Assembly (NCBI GenBank): GCA_965261955.1
Contig: CBDHEM010000069.1
Location: 434,001 to 498,000 of the forward strand
DNA: 64,000 nucleotides
Direction: 5' to 3'
Source: JABAAI01 sp965261955
Lineage (GTDB): Bacteria; Spirochaetota; Leptospiria; Leptospirales; Leptonemataceae
Below the pieces are notes generated by a model that saw nothing but the letters and a program-made list of their open reading frames with translations, was not told the origin of the DNA and made no database searches. The position numbers were made by a program, and so were the translations under genes. This document shows, one piece after another, positions 32,518 through 42,100 of the stretch. How positions within the stretch are numbered: the stretch's first letter is position 1; each line of letters begins with the position of its first letter.

Positions 32518-35500
32518 CTATTTTAGTTTTATTTTTTCTGTTTTTGATGTTTTTACTATAGAACCCAAAGCAAGGGAAACCCAAAAAATAAGGATCACTT
32601 CATCATCTTTAAAATAACATTGAAAGAGGCTCGCCACAAATAAACCTACACAACCACAAAGAAGAGAAATGCTTTCTATTTCCCGTAAAGTATCTTTTTT
32701 ACTTCGCAGAAACAGCATTTGCCGTAGGATGAAAAATACAATACCCAAGTAAAAAAGAACGGGAAAAATGCCATGGAGATAGGCCATATCAAGAATATCA
32801 CTATGCACATGGCCGGTGGGTATAAAATGCATAAAATACCAAGCATCCGGATTTTCACTCAGAAAAGTATTGCGCCATGTCTCCTTGACCGAGGAATATT
32901 TGGAGTGTCCGACACCGAATATAGGATTTTGTCTAATGGCTCCCCAACTTTCCGTCCACATCAGTGGTCTACCAAAGTTTGCGGTCCGGAGTACGGGTCT
33001 AAGAAATCGGGTATGAAAATCAAAGTAAATACTGATACTAATGAAAAGGGTAAAGAGTAAAAAGAGAATATAAATAATTTTACGATAATAGCCCTTTTCT
33101 TTTTTCTTCTGCAAAAAGAACCCTTTCCAATATTGAAAAGATAGGAAATCTTTTTTTAGTAACATCAAAAACAAAAGAGATAAAGCAACAGCAAGGCCTA
33201 TAATTGCGGAACGTACGCCTGTGAGCCACAGTACCCCTAGTCCGAAAAGAGATATGGAGCCATATATGATAATCAAAATAAATCTTACTGAAAAGATATT
33301 CGTGTTCAGTTGCTGATTGCTTTCTATTTCGTTTTTATTTAGACTTTGAGTTTGCTCAATCTTTTCATGAGGGAAGGTGTGAAGGGTTGCATGGACCCCA
33401 TCCCTTTTTTTTAATATATAGAGAATTACTTTTCCCATTAGAAATGGTAAGACTATGATAAGCATACCAGCATAGGTTAAGCGCGTACTCATAAAGCCAG
33501 TGGGAGAATACAGCGGTATACCAAATAGAGTAAATAACAGGTTTTGTGGTTGATTATCTCTATCATAGACGGGAGGATTAGAGGACATATTTACAGACGA
33601 GAGAAGAAGTGATGAGAGCTGTTGTTCAAAAAAAACTGAAATCACACCTGAAAAAATAAGTAGAACAATCAATATAATAAAACCTTTTCCCATAGTTTGT
33701 ATTCTTGCTTTCTTTTTATAAAAAGACCAGATAAGTATACCAAAAGACATTAGATACAAGTCGGATTTCTTGAAAAAATAAATTAGATTAGTCAAAAGAG
33801 AAGTAGCAGAAAAACTCTCAATGGAATGAAAGATTTCACTGACGAGTACGAAAAAGAAAAGTCCAATTGCACAAATGAATGCATTTGGTATATTGTTATG
33901 CCGTGTTTTGAGTTTAGGCTTTGTGTCTATAAAGTATACGATTACTTTTTGTATCACACAAAAAGTAATGCTAATGGCGATATTTATTTGTGTGATACTA
34001 ATAGAGATAAACGTACTTAAGAGAGCAAAAAAGGCGAAAAAGAAGGAAATTTTTTCTAGAATATCATTATAAAATTTCTGGTTCACAGTCAAATATTGTT
34101 GTGTTTTTTTTAAGTTAATCAGTTTTTTCGTTGTATTGATGTTTCCTTCTGTTTGTGACCTTTTGTCCGCCATGGCAATGAGCACCCAAAAAAGAATAAC
34201 AACTTCATCATCTAAAAAATAACATTGTGCTAGACCTGCGATAAAAAAAGTTACGCATCCTAATAGTAAATATGGACCCCATTTTGTTCTATTTCGTAAC
34301 ATATCACGAAAGACACAGTAAATTAGATAAAGAAAAAAGAGTACACCTATAAACCCAGATGTGACTGCTAGGTGTAACAAATCATTATGAGCATGGTCTA
34401 AGGGGAAAGGAAGGTTTGTATTTTCGGAATTGGCTATATGTTTGGGTAGCTTGCTCAAATATTGATTCCATTCATTCCAAGTAGACATGGTATAATTTTC
34501 TATTCCAACTCCTAAAAAAGGATTTTTTAAAAAAAGATGTCCGCTTTGATTCCAAATCAAGTTTCGATAATTTACTGCTCTATTATATGTACCCTTTTGT
34601 GAGGGATTTTTGATTTCAAAAAAGAATAAGAGAAATACAATTATATAAAAAATGCCGATAACAAAATGACTAGAGTAGGAGAGGATAGTTCTTTTACCGA
34701 TTTTTTTGGGAGTATGTTGGGAAAATCTGTTGTAAAAAAAATAAAATGTTAATGGTGTGCATAATAGTGTAGCAATACCTGCTGAGCGAGAGCCATTTAA
34801 CCATAAAAGACAACATATAGAAATACTGATCAAAAGAAAAAGAATGGAGAAATATATTTTTTTTTCTTTGAAAAGAAAATATAAAAAACTCGATAGAGCA
34901 AGGGGCAAAAATAACATTAAAAGACCCGCATAAGTTAGAGAAAGACTCATAAAACCATGGGGACGGTACATATTCACCCCTCCAAGCTGAGTTACAAAAG
35001 ATTGATGTCTAGGTGCTTTGCCTAGTAGTGATGTGGCTAACTGATTTTCTAAAAAGATGCTTACTATTCCCGTAGTGATCAGCAAGGCAATACAAACGAA
35101 CATAGCTTTCCATAGAATGGATGCCTCTTGAGGTTTTTGAGCTATATACCAAACAAGGATACCAAAGAACAACAGAAATAAACCTGACAATATTTCTTGA
35201 ATGCCTTTCGTAAAGTACAGGTTTTCTTCGGGGTTTTGAAAGAAATGCACTGTGTCAGTTATGAACAGAACACTGTAGAGTAACAAGCCTGCTTGAAAAG
35301 GTTTAGGTATGTTCTTGCTCTTGATTCTATTATAAAAATCGATTGAGATGTTTTTGCAGAGGTAGAAAATATTTTTGATGTGATATTCGTTTAAATGGAT
35401 TCCCACTCTTTCTTGATAAGAAAAAATGAAGTATAGTATAAAAAAGAAGAACGAAAAAAAAAGAGAAATATGGGTTGCAGTGATGGAAATAGCCATGCAT

Positions 35501-35526
35501 ATAATAGCTAGTGAAGTAGCCCACAT
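32518..35526 (-). CDS. Double O-antigen-ligase-like polytopic membrane protein
   Basis: About 1002 residues formed of two homologous ~500-residue halves, each with about ten membrane segments and one Wzy_C / O-antigen ligase-type core. First half: VNMYRPHGFMSLSLTYAGLL, WLNGSRSAGIATLL, NPFLGVGIENY, LDHAHNDLLHLAVTSGFIG, AQCYFLDDEVVILFWVL. Second half: LYSPTGFMSTRLTYAGML, WLTGVRSAIIGLAV, NPIFGVGHSKY, GHVHSDILDMAYLHGIFP, FQCYFKDDEVILIFWVS. Such enzymes join undecaprenyl-linked glycans to lipid A or to each other. ATG at 35526 is chosen because TGGAGG lies 9 bp upstream; the open frame extends to TTG 35580. A tandem fusion of two ligase domains is unusual. 35527-35877 holds no gene and must contain divergent promoters. 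Confidence 0.8.
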   Translation of the reverse strand: MWATSLAIICMAISITATHISLFFSFFFFILYFIFSYQERVGIHLNEYHIKNIFYLCKNISIDFYNRIKSKNIPKPFQAGLLLYSVLFITDTVHFFQNPEENLYFTKGIQEILSGLFLLFFGILVWYIAQKPQEASILWKAMFVCIALLITTGIVSIFLENQLATSLLGKAPRHQSFVTQLGGVNMYRPHGFMSLSLTYAGLLMLFLPLALSSFLYFLFKEKKIYFSILFLLISISICCLLWLNGSRSAGIATLLCTPLTFYFFYNRFSQHTPKKIGKRTILSYSSHFVIGIFYIIVFLLFFFEIKNPSQKGTYNRAVNYRNLIWNQSGHLFLKNPFLGVGIENYTMSTWNEWNQYLSKLPKHIANSENTNLPFPLDHAHNDLLHLAVTSGFIGVLFFLYLIYCVFRDMLRNRTKWGPYLLLGCVTFFIAGLAQCYFLDDEVVILFWVLIAMADKRSQTEGNINTTKKLINLKKTQQYLTVNQKFYNDILEKISFFFAFFALLSTFISISITQINIAISITFCVIQKVIVYFIDTKPKLKTRHNNIPNAFICAIGLFFFVLVSEIFHSIESFSATSLLTNLIYFFKKSDLYLMSFGILIWSFYKKKARIQTMGKGFIILIVLLIFSGVISVFFEQQLSSLLLSSVNMSSNPPVYDRDNQPQNLLFTLFGIPLYSPTGFMSTRLTYAGMLIIVLPFLMGKVILYILKKRDGVHATLHTFPHEKIEQTQSLNKNEIESNQQLNTNIFSVRFILIIIYGSISLFGLGVLWLTGVRSAIIGLAVALSLLFLMLLKKDFLSFQYWKGFFLQKKKEKGYYRKIIYILFLLFTLFISISIYFDFHTRFLRPVLRTANFGRPLMWTESWGAIRQNPIFGVGHSKYSSVKETWRNTFLSENPDAWYFMHFIPTGHVHSDILDMAYLHGIFPVLFYLGIVFFILRQMLFLRSKKDTLREIESISLLCGCVGLFVASLFQCYFKDDEVILIFWVSLALGSIVKTSKTEKIKLK

Positions 35527-35877
35527 ACTGGCTCGCCTCCATTTCTCTGATGAGCTTTTTACTTCTGTTATCAAAATCAATTTTTCCTTATATACTTTTT
35601 CATTTTTGAACTGTTCTTCTTTTTTTGTACAAAGATATGAAGATATGGTCTAAACTGATTACATAGAATAACGGGTATTCGATAGTTTTCTACAGAGTAG
35701 ATGAATAAACTACATTTTAGTTGTCACTGCTTTATTCTTGTAAATCAAATATTTCTTACTTGCCTAGGAGGGCTAGGCGTTTAGACGGATACTGTGGTAT
35801 TTTGTTTTATTGGTATTTTTATTTTCGCCTTTAGCCAGCCTAAAGAATTACCTAATTTGTAGAGTGTAGAAATAGAA

Positions 35878-37830
35878 ATGAAAAGTCAAGTTTCTTCATC
35901 CCTTCCCTTCCAAAATAGACGCTATGATGTGATTGTTGTGGGTGGTGGGCATTCTGGGGCGGAGGCGGCTTTTGTTTGTGCAAAGGGTGGTTTGAATACG
36001 TTATTGGTTAGCATGAATTTGGATACTATTGGGCAAATGTCCTGCAATCCAGCTATAGGAGGTATTGCCAAGGGTCATATTGTCCGTGAAGTGGATGCTC
36101 TAGGTGGTCTTATGGGAAAAATTATCGATAAAACGGGAATACACTTTAAAATGCTAAATCGTTCGCGAGGTCCAGCCGTTTGGGCTCCTAGAGCACAAGC
36201 TGAAAAAAAGGACTATCAAAACCAAGTAAAATGGACTCTCGAAGCGACTCCCCAGCTTTCCTTTTGTCAAGATAGTTGCGATACCCTTTTATTTGAAAAT
36301 ATAAAGGGAACAGGAGCTAGCTTGGGAATGGAACAGAAAAGAGCGAAGGGAATACGAACGGGAAGGGGACATGAGATTCTGGCTGATTATGTTATTTTAA
36401 CAACGGGAACTTTTTTAAAGGCTCTGATACACATTGGAAGCTTTCAACAAAATTCTGGGCGTATTTCGGAAGGTGCAAGTATGGGCTTATCCGATTGTCT
36501 TTCCCGGTGTGGATTTTCCCTAGGTCGTTTGAAAACAGGAACACCTCCGCGAGTGTTGCGTCGTACCATTGATTTTTCTCTTACGGAAGAACAAAAACCA
36601 GATAAAGATCCTCAACCCTTTTCTTTTGCCACAGAAAAAATTTTACAAGAGCAAACTCCTTGCTGGCTTACCCACACAAATCAAAAAGTGCATGAAATTA
36701 TTCGAGAAAATATCAATCTTTCCCCTTTATATTCAGGTCAAATAAAATGTCCGGGACCTCGCTATTGCCCCAGTATAGAAGATAAGGTTGTTCGTTTTGT
36801 GGAACGAGATGCACATCAAATATTCATTGAACCTGAGGGAATGCAAACGGGTGAAATGTATCTCAATGGTATTTCTAGTAGTTTGCCAGAGGAAATACAA
36901 TGGCAGATTGTACAAAATTGCAAAGGCTTGGAGGAGGCAGAAATTATTAAACCGGGTTATGCCGTTGAGTATGACTATGTGGATCCTAGAGGGCTTTGGC
37001 CTAGTCTGGAAACAAAAAAAGTGAAGGGGCTATATCTAGCTGGGCAAATTAATGGCACTACTGGATATGAAGAAGCGGCGGCTCAGGGTCTCATGGCTGG
37101 TATTAACGTTCTCCGTGCTAGCCAAAAAAGAACTCCCTTTATTCTAGGAAGGGGGGAGGCCTATATTGGTGTGCTCATTGATGATTTAGTTTATAAGGGA
37201 ATTGAAGATCCGTATAGAATGTTTACTAGCCGTGCAGAACACCGTCTTTTGTTGCGACAGGATAATGCAGATTTTCGACTAATGGCCTACGGGAGAGATT
37301 TAGGTCTGATCAAGGCAGAAGACTGTAAACGTATGCAAGAAAAATATGCTCGTATTGGAAATATACGTAAAAAGTTCCAGTCAACCGGTATTCGTCCCGG
37401 GAAAACATTTGAACGTATCCTTGCGAAAAAAAATATAAAAGTATCTCCTTCTTTTTTTGGTAGCTTTGTAGCCGATTTTTTACGTCGTCCAGAAATTTCT
37501 ATTCATGATTGTGTGGATATGGTTGAAGAGAGCAAAAGTTTGAATAACGAAGAACTCAGCATTTTAGAAATGGAAATTAAATATGAAGGTTATATCAAAA
37601 GAGAAAACGAAAAAATTAAACAGCGAGAGAGCTTACAAAAAATAAAACTTTCTCCAAAAATAGATTATGATAAAATTATGGGTATGAAAAAAGAAGCTAA
37701 AGAAAAACTGAAACGATTGCGACCCCTTGATCTAGAAAGTGCGGCCCGCATTTCTGGAGTAGACCCTGTGGATATCGATTTACTATATTTACATATACGA
37801 GACAAACTGGGCGAAAAACAAGTTTCGTAA
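35878..37830 (+). CDS. mnmG: tRNA uridine-34 modification enzyme MnmG (GidA)
   Basis: FAD enzyme that with MnmE installs the cmnm5 group on U34 of several tRNAs. The 650-residue product starts with the dinucleotide-binding motif VIVVGGGHSGAEAAF, then MSCNPAIGGIAKGHIVREVDALGG (PROSITE-type GidA motif), GTPPRVLRRTID, GPRYCPSIEDKVVRF, GLYLAGQINGTTGYEEAAAQG and the helical C-terminal domain with RPLDLESAARISGVDP. Length is typical. ATG at 35878 has only a weak purine stretch upstream. mnmE is not in the window. Confidence 0.97.
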   Translation: MKSQVSSSLPFQNRRYDVIVVGGGHSGAEAAFVCAKGGLNTLLVSMNLDTIGQMSCNPAIGGIAKGHIVREVDALGGLMGKIIDKTGIHFKMLNRSRGPAVWAPRAQAEKKDYQNQVKWTLEATPQLSFCQDSCDTLLFENIKGTGASLGMEQKRAKGIRTGRGHEILADYVILTTGTFLKALIHIGSFQQNSGRISEGASMGLSDCLSRCGFSLGRLKTGTPPRVLRRTIDFSLTEEQKPDKDPQPFSFATEKILQEQTPCWLTHTNQKVHEIIRENINLSPLYSGQIKCPGPRYCPSIEDKVVRFVERDAHQIFIEPEGMQTGEMYLNGISSSLPEEIQWQIVQNCKGLEEAEIIKPGYAVEYDYVDPRGLWPSLETKKVKGLYLAGQINGTTGYEEAAAQGLMAGINVLRASQKRTPFILGRGEAYIGVLIDDLVYKGIEDPYRMFTSRAEHRLLLRQDNADFRLMAYGRDLGLIKAEDCKRMQEKYARIGNIRKKFQSTGIRPGKTFERILAKKNIKVSPSFFGSFVADFLRRPEISIHDCVDMVEESKSLNNEELSILEMEIKYEGYIKRENEKIKQRESLQKIKLSPKIDYDKIMGMKKEAKEKLKRLRPLDLESAARISGVDPVDIDLLYLHIRDKLGEKQVS

Positions 37831-37898
37831 ATATGAGATGGTGTGAAATATAAAATATTTATTAGCCATTTCAGATTCCCATTTCAGATTCCTTGCAC

Positions 37899-38002
37899 GG
37901 GACTGTTGTAAAAAATAAGGAAGACAGAAGCATGCCATAAAACATCGATTTAAGGCGTTTGGTTTCTTTCTGCAATAATCCCATTACTTTTGCAACAACT
38001 CC
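37899..38002. repeat. MITE-like element, copy 2
   Basis: 104 bp with terminal inverted repeats GGGACTGTTGTAAAAAATAA and (other end) GGAGTTGTTGCAAAAGTAAT. Interior semi-palindrome around CATCGATTTAAGGCG. No coding capacity. The ends are like those of IS5-type elements. Confidence 0.6.
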
Positions 38003-38056
38003 TCTAACAAAAAGCTTATATCTTTTTTCTATTTTAAATTATATTTATCGTACTAT

Positions 38057-39151
38057 ATGATGGAAGAAAATAAAAGAGAAGAAATTGATTTACTTTTAAA
38101 AAAAGCAAATATTGAAACAAAGGAATATAAGGTGGAAGATCTTATTCGAGAAGCTTCTACTCGTAAATATTCTCGTCTGCATCTGCTAAATAAAAATGGG
38201 ACTAGCTCTAAAAAAAGTTTGATCTTTTGTGATGGGCTCCCTCAACCTTACGATGATAATGATCACTTTATAGAGCTGAGTAATTTTTTTAAAAAAACTT
38301 CTATTTCGACCCCAGATATTTTAGCGATGAATAGAGAGAAAGGTCAGCTACTTCTAAGCGATGTTGGCAAAAAAGATTTATGTTCCTATGTTTCTTTTCT
38401 AAGAGAAAATGAAAATAAAGGTATAGAAAAGGGAGCTAAAAAAAAAATAGAAATTATACTATTTGAAGCGATTGATTTACTATTGTATATTCAGTCTCTT
38501 CAAGCTCCAGATTTTGTGGAAAAGAGAGTATTTGATTTTAAAAAATTATATTCTGAAATGGAATTTCTTTTAGATAGTTTACACTCTGCTTATAAAAAGT
38601 ATGAAATAGAAATTGTGATTTCATTTGAAGTTCAAAATTTTATGAAGGAACTTTGCTCGTATTTAGGAATGCAAGAAAATTTTGTTTTGACTCATCGTGA
38701 TTTCCATAGTCGTAACATTATGCTTTCTAACTTTTATGATGGGGATAGACAAAAAAAAATCGGCAGTCAATTTCCTTTGTCTATTCTTGATTACCAAGAT
38801 GCTCGAAAGGGCCTATATGTATATGACCTCGTGAGTTTGCTTTATGATCCTTATCTATATTTACCTTCACATTTACGCGAAGTATGCTTAGATTACTTTA
38901 TAGCACAATCAGGAAAAAAATTAGACCCTATTTTATATTACGGACAAGCCTTACAACGTTTGCTAAAAGCATTGGGTAATTATATTGATCAGTCCGTAGA
39001 TAAAAGGAAAAAGGGTTATATTGTGAGTGTTTTAAGAAGTATCAATATGGCTAATGAAGTCATAGCATATGGCTTTTTTCCAGATTGTGTTTTTTTGTTT
39101 TTAGCCGATGTAAAGCAAAAACTCTATCCCCTGATACAAGGGGATAAATAA
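38057..39151 (+). CDS. Aminoglycoside-phosphotransferase-fold kinase (AmgK-like)
   Basis: 364 residues of the APH/choline kinase fold. Visible: RKYSRLHLLNK near residue 33 (start of the N lobe), QLLLSDVGKKDLCSYV near 95, the catalytic loop FVLTHRDFHSRNIMLS near 213, and SILDYQDARKGLYVYDLVSLLYDPYLYL near 240 (metal Asp and the DLxSLL pattern). The layout matches AmgK-type sugar kinases that phosphorylate N-acetylmuramate in cell-wall recycling, a possible but unproven function. Two adjacent ATGs; the first is used. Confidence 0.7.
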   Translation: MMEENKREEIDLLLKKANIETKEYKVEDLIREASTRKYSRLHLLNKNGTSSKKSLIFCDGLPQPYDDNDHFIELSNFFKKTSISTPDILAMNREKGQLLLSDVGKKDLCSYVSFLRENENKGIEKGAKKKIEIILFEAIDLLLYIQSLQAPDFVEKRVFDFKKLYSEMEFLLDSLHSAYKKYEIEIVISFEVQNFMKELCSYLGMQENFVLTHRDFHSRNIMLSNFYDGDRQKKIGSQFPLSILDYQDARKGLYVYDLVSLLYDPYLYLPSHLREVCLDYFIAQSGKKLDPILYYGQALQRLLKALGNYIDQSVDKRKKGYIVSVLRSINMANEVIAYGFFPDCVFLFLADVKQKLYPLIQGDK

Positions 39152-39170
39152 TCGTCTAGTATAGATTTTA

Positions 39171-42100
39171 TTACGAATCTTTTTTATGGTTAGCTATCAC
39201 TGCTTTAATGATAGGTAGATCCAGTTTCATTCTTTCCGCAATCAATTCGGGTTGCCATTTGTGATTTAGATATAGACTGAGTACTCCATCTCGTTTATGT
39301 TCTGGTAATATACTAGAAATTCCTTTCTTTTTCTTGCTTGATGATTTTGTTGATCTGTTGGCTACAAAACTTTCCGCTACTTCAGAGTCTTCTAACTTTT
39401 GAGAAAGGCGAGATTCTAGCATTGTATCCACCATGTGGTAGAAAGCAGTCAGCTTATCCATTTTTTCATCTGCTTCAGAAAACATGGAATTCAATTCCTC
39501 AATAGCTTGTGTGCCCTTATCTCTTACGTTATCAAAGCGTTGTGACATTTCTATAATTTGCTTTTGCTTTTGCTCAAGGTCTATCATAAGGCCATCCATT
39601 TGTTCAAAGCGTGCTTCTACTTTTTGAATTTTTTTCTGACCATTTTCTAACTTGTGTGCCCTAATTTCAAACTGTTGTAAGCGGTCATGTAGATGTCCTT
39701 GGCGACTTTCCGTTACGTTCACCTCTCCAATCAACTTCAAAGAAGTTTGATTGGCTTTGACGGCCTCTTGTCGAGATTTTTCTAAAAAGCCTAAGGCTTC
39801 CTCAATATATCGTTTTCTTTCTTGTATGTCTTGAAAATAGTTGTCAAAATCTTCTCTGAATGTGGAGAATTCTTTGCTACGTTTTTCTATGGAAAGTGCC
39901 AACTGCTTTACATCTCCCAGTACAGTCATTTTTTCATAGACTTGCTCCACTTGATCTTCAGCATCACGGAGCCGCATTTTTTGACTTTCTAAAATACGTA
40001 ACTCACTTTCAACTTCTCTTCTTCTAGAACGTAGTTCTTCAAAGTTTTCATCATATGTTTCTAAGTGGGAGCACTCTTTTTGTGCTAAATCCAGACGCTC
40101 GTCTAACATCTGAAGAGTCTTATCCAATTGTTGAACAAATCGATCGATTTGGTCAACTGATTGCAAATGTTTTTCAAAGAGATTTATTTTTTCGTCGCAT
40201 TGATTAATTTCTGCTAATATATTATTTTTTCGCAGGTCTAGCTCTTCTACTGAAGAAAGCATATCATTCTTGATTACAGTAAAGCGACTCATAACTTCTT
40301 TTTCTATTTTATCTATAAAAGCATCAAAATTCAATCGATTACGTAAATCACTTTCTACTCTCTTTGCCGCGACCTTAATTTTTTCAAAAGCCACTTCCTG
40401 ATTTTCATTATGTTTTTTTGTTATTTCTTCTACGTTTTCATAGGTCTTTTCATATTTTGTTTCTAGTTTTTGGCTAGTATCATTCACAAATTGTTGTAAT
40501 TCTGTTATAGAATTTTCTTTTTCTGTGTTGTATTCATCCAAAGTGGAAAAGAGTGCTTGTTCTTTCCCTTGTATAGTACTCTCAAATTGCTTCAGTAGAC
40601 TTTCACTAATTTCATTCGCCTCTTCAGAAAGACCGTCTCTTTTCTCTGTATATTTATCTGAGAATATTTCCAACTCTTCTTGAAAGCGATTGTACTTTTC
40701 TTGGATTTCTTTTTCAAAATTGAACACAGCATTTTTTATATTCATTTTTTCTTTGAAGTTTTTTTCTATATTACCAGCTACTTCTTTGAACTTATTGTAG
40801 ATATTCTTCTGTTTTTGAGCATAAAAAATGGCTTTGTCCTTCATGTCGCTATGGTGTTTTTGAGAATTTAATTGAGTTTTTTCTATAATTTTTTCTGCAT
40901 AAGATTTCAACTGATTATATGCATCCGCTTGTTGCGTAATAAAATCATGTGTATGTTGTTTAACATTTATGGCTTCTTTTCTCGTCTGTTCACCTTGAGT
41001 TACCATCTCTTGCGAAACGTCTTCCTTGGTATCCAAAAGTTCTTGTAAGATGTTTTCTTTTTTATTTATAATTTCTGTAAGAGAATTTTCCAATGTGATT
41101 CGTCCTTTTTGCTCTATAGAACTAAATTGTTTTTGTGCTTCATCCATGAATGACTGGATAATCTGATCTATTCCTAATTTTTCTCGAAAATCATTTTCTA
41201 TATGAGTGGCTGCTTTTTTGAGTTCTTTGTAAATATGATCTCTTTGTTCGTTGAGATCATTATTATAAACTTCCATCTCTTGTATTTTTTTTTCACAGCT
41301 TTCGTTTAGACTAGTCTGTATATTTTTAGCACTAGTTTCCACAGTGTTCAGTTCTTTTTTCATTTGCGAAGAGACGAGAATCATATTTTTTTCTAGTTCT
41401 TCTTCGATAGAAGAAGCTGTTTTTTTGATTTCTTCATGTATGTGATCTTTTTGTTGGTTCAGTTCGTTATTGTAAGTTTCCATCTCTTGTGACCTTTCTT
41501 CAAAGCTTTCGTTTAGGCTAGTCTGTATATTTTTAGCACTAGTTTCCACAGCGCTCAGTTCTTCCTTTATTTGAGAAGATAAGAGAAACACATTTTTTTC
41601 TAGTTCTTCTTCGATGGAAGAAGCTGTTTTTTTGATTTCTTCATGTATATGATCTTTTTGTTGATCCAGTTCATTATTGTAAGTTTCCATCTCTTGTGAC
41701 TTTTCTTCAAAGCTTTTGGTTAGGCTAGTCTGTATATTTTTAGCACTAGCTTCCACAACGTTCAGTTCTTCCTTTATTTGAGAAGATAAGAGAAACACAT
41801 TTTTTTCTAGTTCTTCTTCGATGGAAGAAGCTGTTTTTTTGATTTCTTCATGTATGTGATCTTTTTGTTGGTTCAGTTCGTTATTGTAAGTTTCCATCTC
41901 TTGTGACTTCTCTTCAAAGCTTTCGTTTAGGCTAGTCTGTATATTTTTAGCACTAGTTTCCACAGCGTTCAGTTCTTCCTTCATTTGAGAAGATAAGTGG
42001 ACTACATTTTTTTCTAGTTCTTCTTCGATGGAAGAAGCTGTTTTTTTGATTTCTTCATGTATGTGATCTTTTTGTTGGTTCAGTTCGTTATTGTAAGTTT

